Below are positions 17,836 to 26,093 of a stretch of DNA of 64,000 nt, in pieces. The translations under genes and the position numbers were made by a program. The DNA is taken from assembly GCA_018402565.1 (NCBI GenBank), contig JAGYIQ010000006.1, positions 62,001 through 126,000 on the forward strand, in the 5' to 3' direction. The stretch comes from Pirellulaceae bacterium. Lineage in GTDB: Bacteria; Planctomycetota; Planctomycetia; Pirellulales; Pirellulaceae. The notes under the pieces are model-generated. The model had not been told where the DNA came from, searched no databases, and was given only the letters and a program-made list of their open reading frames with translations. The first letter of the stretch is position 1; the number at the start of each line of letters is the position of its first letter.

Positions 17836-18246
17836 CGCCGACTCAACCCCCGGAAGCACGGACTACGAGCGGCCCCTTCTCACCTTAGATCGGCGAGGGA
17901 TCACGCCCTCACCCGCCCTACGGCAAGATTGCAAATCAAGACGATTGCAACAAAGTTAACGCAGTCATCTCTGGTGTTTATTGAGAAGTCTGTGGTTTTT
18001 GCTAGACGCAAAGTGGGGGCTGGAGTGTGCAAGATCGGGCGACGGCTGATCGTCGGGCCTGCGTGCGGGTGTTGGAATACTGGCAGAGCCCGCGAAACAA
18101 GATTACAATCGCTTCTGACGGAGCCGCGGTCGCGGGAAAGTGACTGTTGGCGTTGGGGCGAGTCCGTTGGGGCGAGTCCGTTGGGGCAGGTCCGTTGGGG
18201 CAAGTCAATCGCTGGGGTATGGAAAACGAGTGGGTCGAAGGTGCCA
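17836..18246. other. Divergent intergenic region upstream of hisI
   Basis: No gene supported, although the hisI frame remains open back to 17617. Contains a 14-bp G-rich tandem repeat at 18152-18207 just before hisI. Confidence 0.5.
18152..18207 (+). repeat. Four tandem 14-bp GTTGGGGCGAGTCC units
   Basis: Four units, each with a GGGG run on the plus strand, ending 40 bp before the hisI start. Evenly spaced G-tracts could form a quadruplex in the hisI leader; this is only inferred. Confidence 0.8.
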
Positions 18247-18717
18247 ATGTTTGCGGAACGTCGTTCGATTGAGCAAGTAGAAGAGGGGTGCGAGTTGGCG
18301 CCCAAATTTGATGCGCAAGGCTTGATCCCTGTGATCACGACCGACTTTCATTCGGGCGAGCTGCTGATGCATGGCTACATGAATGCCGAGGCTCTGCGGC
18401 GTACGCTCGAGTTGGGCGAGGCGGTCTACTTCAGCCGCAGTCGACAGGCGTTGTGGCACAAGGGTGCGACCAGCGGAATGACGCAAAAGGTCTGTGAATT
18501 GCGGATCGATGACGATCAAGATGCGGTGTGGTTACGGGTTGAAGTGGAGGGTCGAGCGGCCAGTTGCCACGTCGGGTATCGCTCGTGTTTCTACCGCAGT
18601 GTCCCGGTCGGACCACAAGACACGAGCGAACCGCGGCAACTGCAGTTCACCGAGCATGAAAAAGTGTTCGATCCTGTGGAAGTTTATGGGGACGCTCCGA
18701 ATCCCACCCAATTGTAG
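18247..18717 (+). CDS. hisI: Phosphoribosyl-AMP cyclohydrolase
   Basis: Third step of histidine biosynthesis: opens the adenine ring of phosphoribosyl-AMP. It is a zinc enzyme, usually a dimer. The 156 residues contain the family core HGYMNAEALRRTLELGEAV, YFSRSRQALWHKGATSG and SCHVGYRSCFYR with two cysteine ligands. The usual DCDxDA motif that provides the third zinc cysteine reads DDDQDA here, so an aspartate stands in its place. ATG 18247 has GAAGG five bases upstream. No other his gene lies nearby; it is followed after 163 bp by a PQQ-like propeller gene on the same strand. Confidence 0.93.
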   Translation: MFAERRSIEQVEEGCELAPKFDAQGLIPVITTDFHSGELLMHGYMNAEALRRTLELGEAVYFSRSRQALWHKGATSGMTQKVCELRIDDDQDAVWLRVEVEGRAASCHVGYRSCFYRSVPVGPQDTSEPRQLQFTEHEKVFDPVEVYGDAPNPTQL

Positions 18718-18880
18718 ACCGAGATGCTGGGGTGCTCCGGTGGTGGCTGCCACCGAAAGCCACGCCATTTATAAGACACCAGCTGCGGTAGAAGCCGTGG
18801 CGCATTGGAACGCGACATCGGTCGCGGCGAATCTTGGTGCGGCACTGCCCGCAGTTGAGAGCCTACCTAAAGGAAGACGC

Positions 18881-21181
18881 ATGAAAACGCGGATGCTACA
18901 CGCAACTCCCCTAAGCCAAGGGCCTGCAACTTTCACCCATAGGGTTCGCCTGGCGAGTCGAGGCGCCGCGCTTTTGGCGTTGGCCTGTGTCGGACTGTGG
19001 CTCGTCCCTGCGGCGCCTGCGGACGATTGGGCCTATTGGCGTGGTGCTGACCAATCGGGCGTCAGCCGAGAGACAAACCTGATCGAGAGTTGGGACCTGA
19101 AGTCGGGTCGCAACGTGCTGTGGACCAGCGAGATTGGTGGCCGCGCCACGCCGATCGTTCTCAACGGACGCGTGTATTTGAACTGCCGCACGACTGACAA
19201 TATCAACATTCCAGCGGAAAAGATCAACGCGGGTGAACAGGTCGTGTGTTGGGATCTGGAAACGGGCGAGCTGTTGTGGCGAGACAAGTTCAATGTCTTT
19301 CAAACGGATATTCCCGCCCCGCGCGTGGGTTGGTCCAGCATGACGGGAGACACCGAGACTGGCAATGTTTACCTGCATTCCGTTTCGGGTTTGTTCCGTT
19401 GTTACACGCCAGAGGGCGAGGTGGTTTGGGAGCGTTCGCTGTTTGAGGAGTTCGGCAAGATTTCGGGCTATGGCGGACGAAACCAAACGCCGATCATCGA
19501 CGAAGATCGAATCATCGTCAGCTTTTTGACTTCGAACTGGGGTGAGACGCGTGGTCCGGCGCCTGCCAACACGTTTTATGCCTTCGACAAACGGACGGGC
19601 GAATTGCTGTGGGTCGGTCCTACTGAGGGTCGCCCATTGGATTCGAACTATTCAATGCCGATCATTCGTGTGATCAACGGACAGCGTTTGTTGATCGCGG
19701 GAGACTCCGATGGCAGCATTTCCGCCTTGAACGCACGCACAGGCAAAATGGTATGGAACTTTCGCATGTCGAGGCGGGGTCTGAACGCCACCACAGTCTC
19801 GGACGGCGATTATGTGTACATCTCGCACGGTGAAGACAATATCGACAATCAAGATTTTGGACGAATTCAGTGCATCAATGCCGTGGGGACCGGTGACATC
19901 ACGGAGACGAACAGTGTGTGGCGAGTGGACGGAGTGAAGGCCGGCTACACTGGCTTGTTGGTGCATGACGGTATTCTGTACGTGGTCGCGGATACTGGCA
20001 GCATGTTTGCCTACGATGCCAAGACTGGCGAGCAGCTCTGGGTCCATAATCTCGGCACGGTCGGCAAGGGCTCGCCTGTATGGGCGGATGGCAAGATCTA
20101 CGTGACAGAAGTAAACGGCAACGTGCACATCCTGAAGCCCAGTCGCGAGGGCTGCGAGACCTTGTCGCATGTCGAGTTGTTGGGGGCCTCTGCTCCTGGG
20201 TTTGACGAAATCTATGCATCGCCCGCGATCTCTCGTGGCCGAGTATTGATCGTGACGCGTGACCGCACCATTTGTTTGGGCGAGAAAGAGTGGACAGGCA
20301 CAACCGGGGAGACACCTCCGCTGCCTGAGGAAGCACCGTTGGGTGAGTTGGCCCATGTTCAGTTGATTCCCTACGAAGTCACGCTGATGCCCGGTGAGAG
20401 CCAGTCGTTCCGGGCTTTGGGGTTTGACGCCAACGGACGTCCTCTCGGCGAGCTTTCCGATGTCGAACTGACGGCCGCTGATCTGGGGGATGGAACTGTC
20501 TCAGGCATGACGTTTACCGCGGGTAGCGGTGAGCGGGACTACGGTGGGCGAGTCGTGATGCAACGGGGTGAGTTGAAGGCGATCGCTCGTATTCGCACAT
20601 TCCCGAAGGCAGATGCCTGGTCGTGGGACTTTGAGGGACTATCGGGGAACGCGGTGCCACCGACATGGCTGCGGGCGTTTGCTCGTATGCAACCGACGGA
20701 AGTCGATGGGACGATTGCGATGCGGAGTGCCCCTGCTGTTTCTCGGCCGAGCTTGTGGGTCCACATTGGTCCCTACAAAATGACGGGCTATACCATCATG
20801 GCCGATGCCAAGGTGTTGGAGGTCAAGCGGCGAATTTCGCGTGTGGGCGTCACCTGTCAACGATACAACCTGATTCTAGACGGCGGCGCCAATCGCGTGA
20901 CGATTGACACGTGGTTGCCGCACATGCGGCTCAGTACCAACATTCCTTATGATGTGAAGCCGGGCGTGTGGTACCGCATGAAGTTGTTGGTTGAGACAAC
21001 GGATGGGGTGGCCGAAATCAAAGGCAAGGTCTGGGAACGTGATCAACCCGAACCGGAAGCCTGGACATTGGTCGCCAAGGATCCAAACCCAAATTTGGAA
21101 GGTAGCCCTGGCCTGTACTTGTACTCGACCAGTGAATCGTTTTTCGACAATGTCCAAGTGTTGCCGCAGGAAGACAAGTAA
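18881..21181 (+). CDS. Exported PQQ-like beta-propeller protein
   Basis: 766 residues. A signal peptide (about residues 25-50, LLALACVGLWLVPAAPADD) precedes a BamB/PQQ-type propeller whose blades repeat the pattern of a strand, then GELLW or GKMVW (ETGELLWRDKF, RTGELLWVGP, KTGEQLWVHNL). After about residue 480 comes a second exported region with jelly-roll-like strands (WSWDFEGLSG, PSLWVHIGPYKMTGYT). Such propellers usually act as scaffolds rather than PQQ enzymes unless a dehydrogenase site is present, and none is seen. ATG 18881 has AGGAAGA just upstream. First of three same-strand exported genes ending at the terminator at 23843. Confidence 0.88.
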   Translation: MKTRMLHATPLSQGPATFTHRVRLASRGAALLALACVGLWLVPAAPADDWAYWRGADQSGVSRETNLIESWDLKSGRNVLWTSEIGGRATPIVLNGRVYLNCRTTDNINIPAEKINAGEQVVCWDLETGELLWRDKFNVFQTDIPAPRVGWSSMTGDTETGNVYLHSVSGLFRCYTPEGEVVWERSLFEEFGKISGYGGRNQTPIIDEDRIIVSFLTSNWGETRGPAPANTFYAFDKRTGELLWVGPTEGRPLDSNYSMPIIRVINGQRLLIAGDSDGSISALNARTGKMVWNFRMSRRGLNATTVSDGDYVYISHGEDNIDNQDFGRIQCINAVGTGDITETNSVWRVDGVKAGYTGLLVHDGILYVVADTGSMFAYDAKTGEQLWVHNLGTVGKGSPVWADGKIYVTEVNGNVHILKPSREGCETLSHVELLGASAPGFDEIYASPAISRGRVLIVTRDRTICLGEKEWTGTTGETPPLPEEAPLGELAHVQLIPYEVTLMPGESQSFRALGFDANGRPLGELSDVELTAADLGDGTVSGMTFTAGSGERDYGGRVVMQRGELKAIARIRTFPKADAWSWDFEGLSGNAVPPTWLRAFARMQPTEVDGTIAMRSAPAVSRPSLWVHIGPYKMTGYTIMADAKVLEVKRRISRVGVTCQRYNLILDGGANRVTIDTWLPHMRLSTNIPYDVKPGVWYRMKLLVETTDGVAEIKGKVWERDQPEPEAWTLVAKDPNPNLEGSPGLYLYSTSESFFDNVQVLPQEDK

Positions 21182-21279
21182 ATCGCAACAGGTGCTGGTC
21201 GCGGTAAGGCCGAGCTGCCTTGTCGCCAAACTGGTATCCGTCCCCCTACTGCCAAGCCCTACTGAAAGAAAGGCAAATT

Positions 21280-21573
21280 ATGTTCAAGCAATTGCTCTCG
21301 ATCGTCAGTGTTCTGTTGTTGGTTAACCTGGTCGGTTGCCAAGAGGAGCCGAAGTTTATTATGCCGGAGGTGACTCCGCCACGGCAAACCGAACCTGCGA
21401 TTGGCGGGTCCGGTGGTGGCGGTTCGCCGCGACCTTCGCGTGAACAGTCAGAGGAGACCCAGACGGAAGAGGGCAAGTCTGAAGAAGGTGCAACTGAAGA
21501 GGGCAAGGCTGAAGAAGGTGCGACTGAAGAAGGTGCAGGTGGCGAAGGTGGCGGGTCGGCCCAGAACAGCTAG
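21280..21573 (+). CDS. Small lipoprotein with Glu-rich repeat tail
   Basis: 97 residues. Lipobox LLLVNLVGC gives a lipid-anchored cysteine near residue 19. The next part, EEPKFIMPEVTPPRQTEP, closely matches the start of the mature lipoprotein encoded next (EPKFTMPE...PRQAEP). The tail is a low-complexity series of (E/A)TEEG(K/A) units coded by a 15-bp repeat, ending in Gly/Ser. It is probably a short paralogue or decoy of the next gene's N-terminus; function unknown. AAAGAAAGG lies upstream of ATG 21280. Confidence 0.8.
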   Translation: MFKQLLSIVSVLLLVNLVGCQEEPKFIMPEVTPPRQTEPAIGGSGGGGSPRPSREQSEETQTEEGKSEEGATEEGKAEEGATEEGAGGEGGGSAQNS

Positions 21574-21821
21574 TGTCAGGCCGTTCCGCTGGTAGCGGCA
21601 ACGGCATTCCGAGCTTCGATAATGTGCGTACGGGTGGCTGGCTGACCAACGCTCCCTACCAGTGCTGGCCTACGAAATTTTGCAGCAGCGTGGTGAGTGA
21701 ACGGTTGGAGGCGGTGATTTACCTGCGCCAAACGCGGAGGCTGGGGCAAGTGGGTGGTTTAACCGAGCATTTTGGCCGAGGTGGCCTGAGACGACAGACT
21801 CTTGGATTGAGGATAAAGCAA

Positions 21822-23708
21822 ATGAGTAATGGCGCTGGTAGCAAATGGACTCTCAGGCGATTGGGTGGATCGTGGCTGTGCGGCTTGGGCTTGGCACTCA
21901 GTGTTGGCTGTGGCGACGAGCCGAAGTTTACGATGCCGGAGAACCCGAGCCCACGGCAAGCGGAGCCGCAATTGGCGGGTTTCGGTCCCTCGGTCCAGGG
22001 TGCCACCGATGCTGAAATTGAAGAGGCGCCGCTGGGGAATCCTAACATCAAGATGGAAGGAGTGACCCTAGCGTCAGGCTCGACCGAGGACAGTTTGCGT
22101 GCTTGGGACGATCAGGATCAGGACGTGCCCTCGACTCCGGATCGACAAACGGCGGAGTGGGCGATGTGGGGTGGAGCGCCGGACCGGAACATGGTCAGTG
22201 CCACGCGTGGTATTACGTTGGATTTTGACCTGGAAGAGAAGCGAGTTCTGTGGACGGCGCAGTTGGGCTCTCAGACGTACGGCAATCCGATCTACGCCAA
22301 CGGCAAGGTGTTGGTGGGGACCAACAATGGGGCCTCTTATCGCCCGAAATACCCGGCGAATAAGGACATGGGGATTTTGCTTTGCTTTGATGCAACCGAC
22401 GGCAAATTTTTGTGGCAATTGTCGCGAGAGAAGATGCCTTCTGGTCGGGTTAATGATTGGCCGCTGCAAGGGATTTGTTCCGCGCCGGTGGTCGAGGGTG
22501 ACCGCTTGTGGTTGGTGACAAACCGCTGCGAGGTGATGTGTTTGGATCTGAATGGATTTCACGATGGTGCGAACGATGGCGACACCAGTGAAGAGGATAC
22601 CGAGATCAACGATGCCGATATCATTTGGACCGTTGATATGTACGAAGAGTTGGCGGTTTTCCCTCACAATTTGGCCACCAGCTCCCCGGTCATGCATGGC
22701 GACGTGTTGTACTTGATTACCAGCAACGGCGTCGACGAAGCTCACTTGGAAAATCCGTCGCCGCGTGCCCCGAGTTTTTTGGGCTTGAACAAGCACACGG
22801 GGGAAGTGGTCTTTGAAGACAGCAGCCCGGGCGAGTTGATTCTGCACGGACAGTGGAGTTCGCCCACGATCGGTGTGGTCAACGGCAAAGCTCAGGTGAT
22901 CTTTGCGGGCGGCGATGGCTGGGTGTATTCCTTCGATACCGAGAACCACGAGTTGCTGTGGAAGTGCGACCTGAACCCCAAAAACACGCTGTGGGAATTG
23001 GGTGGGGCGGGCACGCGAAACAATATCATTGGCACGCCGGTGTTTTACGATAACAGCGTGATTGTTGCGGTTGGGCAGGACCCGGAGCACGGTGAAGGCG
23101 TCGGCCATTTATGGCGGATCGATGCCACGAAGACCGGCGATTTGAGTGCCGAGGTGGGCGAGATCGGTGCTCCTGGCGAGCCCAATCCGAACTCAGGCAT
23201 TATTTGGCACTACGGTGGCGTGGACGAGGACCAAGAGCCGATCTTCCGCCGCACGATCTCGACGGCTTGCGTGCATGACGGTTTGGTGTTTGTCCCGGAC
23301 CTGAGCGGCTTCGTCCATTGCATCGACCTGCAAACCGGCCAACGCTATTGGCAGCATGACTTGATGGCTGCGATCTGGGGTTCGCCACTGTATGTGGATG
23401 GCAAAATCTTCATTGGTGATGAGGACGGCCGCTTGAGCATTTTTGACGCGACCAAGAAGTACGCTCTGGAGCGACAGAAATTGGAGACGGAGATCAACGC
23501 CAAGCGGAAGGCGATGCGCGAGTCGCAGGATGACGACGAGATCCGCAAGCTGCGAGCGGAGATCCGAGGGATGATCGCCAGTGTAGCCCCTGAGCTGCGG
23601 GAGAGTCCAGCGGCATCGTCGATTTACACCACGCCGACGATCGCGTCGGGCGTAATGTACATCTCCGACCGCTCCAAGCTCTACGCCATCCAGATCACCA
23701 AGCAGTAG
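21822..23708 (+). CDS. PQQ-like beta-propeller lipoprotein
   Basis: 628 residues. Lipobox LGLALSVGC places the lipidated cysteine near residue 30, followed by a disordered acidic linker. The propeller starts around residue 105 (TAEWAMWGGAPDRNMVS) and has blades such as WTAQLGSQTYGNPIYANGKV, FDATDGKFLWQLS and IDLQTGQRYWQHDL. A short charged helix (LERQKLETEINAKRKAM) interrupts the last blades. It is likely periplasmic or membrane-attached. ATG 21822 has GAGGA nine bases upstream. It shares the EPKFxMPE N-terminal motif with the 21280 gene. A strong terminator follows at 23843. Confidence 0.88.
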   Translation: MSNGAGSKWTLRRLGGSWLCGLGLALSVGCGDEPKFTMPENPSPRQAEPQLAGFGPSVQGATDAEIEEAPLGNPNIKMEGVTLASGSTEDSLRAWDDQDQDVPSTPDRQTAEWAMWGGAPDRNMVSATRGITLDFDLEEKRVLWTAQLGSQTYGNPIYANGKVLVGTNNGASYRPKYPANKDMGILLCFDATDGKFLWQLSREKMPSGRVNDWPLQGICSAPVVEGDRLWLVTNRCEVMCLDLNGFHDGANDGDTSEEDTEINDADIIWTVDMYEELAVFPHNLATSSPVMHGDVLYLITSNGVDEAHLENPSPRAPSFLGLNKHTGEVVFEDSSPGELILHGQWSSPTIGVVNGKAQVIFAGGDGWVYSFDTENHELLWKCDLNPKNTLWELGGAGTRNNIIGTPVFYDNSVIVAVGQDPEHGEGVGHLWRIDATKTGDLSAEVGEIGAPGEPNPNSGIIWHYGGVDEDQEPIFRRTISTACVHDGLVFVPDLSGFVHCIDLQTGQRYWQHDLMAAIWGSPLYVDGKIFIGDEDGRLSIFDATKKYALERQKLETEINAKRKAMRESQDDDEIRKLRAEIRGMIASVAPELRESPAASSIYTTPTIASGVMYISDRSKLYAIQITKQ

Positions 23709-23842
23709 TCCCAGCGGGCGACCAAGTTCCTGGCAACTGACGCCTCCGCTCCCCTTTTGATGCCGCGAGGGATCAGCGAATGGGGACTGGGGGCAGGTTG
23801 GACAGTGAAGCGATGGTCGGGACACCATTTTGGCACAAAGAG

Positions 23843-23871
23843 CACCGGCGAGGAATCGTCGGTGTTTTTTT
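23843..23871 (+). terminator. Intrinsic terminator after the PQQ-like gene cluster
   Basis: Nine-base stem CACCGGCGA/TCGTCGGTG with one G-T pair and a GGAA tetraloop, followed by seven Ts. It lies 135 bp after the stop at 23708 and is the best terminator in the window. Confidence 0.88.
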
Positions 23872-23916
23872 GTAACTTTTCACGTTGGGTGGTCCCATTT
23901 CGGGGCTGGTGCGCCT

Positions 23917-24036
23917 CCGCTGGTCGCATTTCTCTGGTGGCGAACGAGTGGCATTCTCCAGTTGCTGTTACACGCAAACGATCGGACTGTTGGCCCGACG
24001 TGCTCCACGACACCCTGCGGGGCTTGAACGGCCCCC
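23917..24036 (-). repeat. Dispersed repeat (GTTCACGCCCCGTAGGGTGTCGTGG family)
   Basis: Divergent member, in minus orientation. It shares the cgatcggactgttggcccgac block and the cacgacaccctgcgggg end with the copies at 33540-33670 and 50484-50640. Short minus-strand frames starting MSW(S/C)xSG occur at the same place in all three, which shows common origin rather than a gene. Confidence 0.7.
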
Positions 24037-24044
24037 TTTTTTTT
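24019..24044 (+). terminator. Terminator-like hairpin at the end of a dispersed repeat
   Basis: Stem GGGGC/GCCCC with loop TTGAACG, then C and eight Ts. It sits 106 bp before the next gene and is formed by the end of the repeat. Confidence 0.6.
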
Positions 24045-24149
24045 GCGTGTTGATGAAGAATCGGTTATGATCAATCGACCCCGATGTGGGCAGCGCGGCC
24101 AATAGCTGGATGCGGTACGACCATTCACGAAAGAGCGATAGAGGATTCT

Positions 24150-26093
24150 ATGGGCGATACGAATGTGGGTAGCATCGATTCTTTTGAACAACGGCGTCGG
24201 TTTGCTCAGTTGTTGCTCAACGATTTGCAGGCGATTCGAATCATGCAGGCCGAGGGGATGTTCGAGTCGGGCGTGTACAAGATTGGAGCCGAGCAAGAGC
24301 TGTTTGTCTTGGACGAAGACTATCGTCCCTCTTTGCATGGCCCCGAAATACTGCAAGAGCTGAATCATCCGAACTTCACGCACGAAGTGGCCAAGTTCAC
24401 GATGGAGATCAATCTGGACCCGGTATTGTTGCGGGGTGCATCCTTCTCAGCGATGGATCGCCAATTGCACGACTTGGTCGACTTGGCGAACCGCACGGCC
24501 GCGGGCCTGGGGCGAAAGTTGATCGCGATCGGTATTCTGCCAACCATCGGGATCGGGGAGTTGGACTCGAAGTACATGACCCCGCTGGACCGTTATCGGT
24601 TGATGGAAAAGCGACTTATCGAGTTGCGCGGTGGCGGCGACACCGAGTTGTCGATCCAGGGCATCGACGATTTGATGATGAAGCATGACAATATATTGTT
24701 CGAGGCCTGCAACACCAGCTTTCAGGTCCATTTGCAGATCGAGCCAAAGCAGTTTGTTGACGCGTATAACTGGGCGCAGGCGATATCAGGTATCGTGTTA
24801 TCGATTGCCACCAATGCCCCGTTGTTGTTGGGGCGTGAGCTGTGGTCCGAGACTCGGATTGCCCTGTTCCAGCAGAGTGTCGATACGCGATCGCGGGACA
24901 GCGGCTTGCGTCAGCGTCAGGCTCGTGTGTACTTCGGCAATCGCTGGATCCGCGATAATCTGTTGGAGATCTTTCAAGAGGACGTGGCGCGGTACCCACT
25001 GCTACTGACAGGCGAGTTGGAAGATAGTCTGGAGTTGTTGCGGCGCGGCGTGGTCCCCAAGTTGCGGGCGTTGTCGCTACACAACGGCACCATCTGGAAG
25101 TGGAATCGAGTCTGTTTTGGGTCCGATGGGCAGCAGGCTCACCTGCGGATTGAGAACCGTTACCTGCCGGCTGGGCCCACCTTGTTGGATGAAATGGCCA
25201 ACGCTGCCTTTTGGGTGGGGCTGATGCGCGGCATGCCGAGCCAAATGCAGCGGATTTGGGAGAAGATGGACTTTCGCGAGGCGAAGGATAACTTTCTCAA
25301 GGCCGCCCAACACGGGATGGACGTGGAACTGAGTTGGATGGGGCAGACGCAGAATGCCCGGCAGTTGATCCTGGATTACTTTCTGCCGATGGCTCGACAG
25401 GGATTGGCCAGTTCCGGGGTGGACTCGGCGGATATCTCGAAGTATCTCGGCGTGATTGAACACCGAGCCGTGACACGAATGACAGGTTCCAAATGGCAGC
25501 GACAGTATTTTCGTGGAACCGACGTCCGGGCGGAGAGCTTCCAGCGTTTGATCGATTTGACGCGAGCTTACTGGGAGAATCAACAAGGCGGGGCACCAGT
25601 GGCCGATTGGGTGGTCAACCCCGGGCAACAGCGCGTCTCGATCCGGTTGCTCGAGCAACGGGTGGACAGTGTCATGTCGACCGACTTGATCACGGTCGGT
25701 GAGGACGACCTGTTCGAGTTGGCGATTCAGATTATGTGGTGGCGAAACATCCAGCACTTGCCCGTCGAAGACATGCATGGACGCATCGTGGGATTATTGT
25801 CGCGAAATGATTTTCTACCCGAGTTTCGGCGGATGGAGTGGGAATATCTGAAGGGGCTGGATGCGCTGCAGAGCGATGAAGGGCGGATTGAGTTGGAAGG
25901 GTTGTGCCGCGACCGCATGGTGGCGGACCCACGTTCGATTGCGCCCGAACGGACGGTGGGCGAGGCGAAACAAATGATGTTGGACTGGCAGATCGGCTGC
26001 CTGCCCGTGGTGAAGAAAGACAAGTTGATCGGCATCGTCACCAAACGCGACATTCTGCGTTTGGAGGGTTTGCAGGTCCGAGCGGAGGTGTGA
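24150..26093 (+). CDS. Glutamate-cysteine ligase family (GCS2-like) protein with C-terminal CBS pair
   Basis: 647 residues. Residues 1-470 resemble carboxylate-amine ligases of the glutamate-cysteine ligase GCS2 superfamily: YKIGAEQELFVLD, EVAKFTMEINLDP, FEACNTSFQVHLQIE, SLHNGTIWKWNRVCF and HLRIENRYLPAGPT carry the ATP- and metal-site pattern. Residues ~515-640 form two CBS modules (VDSVMSTDLITVGEDD, HGRIVGLLSRNDFL, GCLPVVKKDKLIGIVTKRDI), which usually bind adenine nucleotides and regulate an attached enzyme. The true amino acid substrates are unknown. ATG 24150 has GAGGA five bases upstream. The stop is immediately followed by the GTG start of the next gene, so the two are coupled. Confidence 0.87.
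   Translation: MGDTNVGSIDSFEQRRRFAQLLLNDLQAIRIMQAEGMFESGVYKIGAEQELFVLDEDYRPSLHGPEILQELNHPNFTHEVAKFTMEINLDPVLLRGASFSAMDRQLHDLVDLANRTAAGLGRKLIAIGILPTIGIGELDSKYMTPLDRYRLMEKRLIELRGGGDTELSIQGIDDLMMKHDNILFEACNTSFQVHLQIEPKQFVDAYNWAQAISGIVLSIATNAPLLLGRELWSETRIALFQQSVDTRSRDSGLRQRQARVYFGNRWIRDNLLEIFQEDVARYPLLLTGELEDSLELLRRGVVPKLRALSLHNGTIWKWNRVCFGSDGQQAHLRIENRYLPAGPTLLDEMANAAFWVGLMRGMPSQMQRIWEKMDFREAKDNFLKAAQHGMDVELSWMGQTQNARQLILDYFLPMARQGLASSGVDSADISKYLGVIEHRAVTRMTGSKWQRQYFRGTDVRAESFQRLIDLTRAYWENQQGGAPVADWVVNPGQQRVSIRLLEQRVDSVMSTDLITVGEDDLFELAIQIMWWRNIQHLPVEDMHGRIVGLLSRNDFLPEFRRMEWEYLKGLDALQSDEGRIELEGLCRDRMVADPRSIAPERTVGEAKQMMLDWQIGCLPVVKKDKLIGIVTKRDILRLEGLQVRAEV

Larger units (their letters stand above)
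23709..24149. other. Intergenic region with terminators and a dispersed repeat
   Basis: No gene. Holds the terminator at 23843, a member of the family that also occurs at 33540 and 50484 (about 23917-24036), and a second terminator-like hairpin at 24019. Confidence 0.7.

Noticed and set aside
22074..23108. Minus-strand frame of 344 codons
   Set aside because: Antisense to the PQQ-like lipoprotein, whose blade repeats and lipobox support the plus strand.
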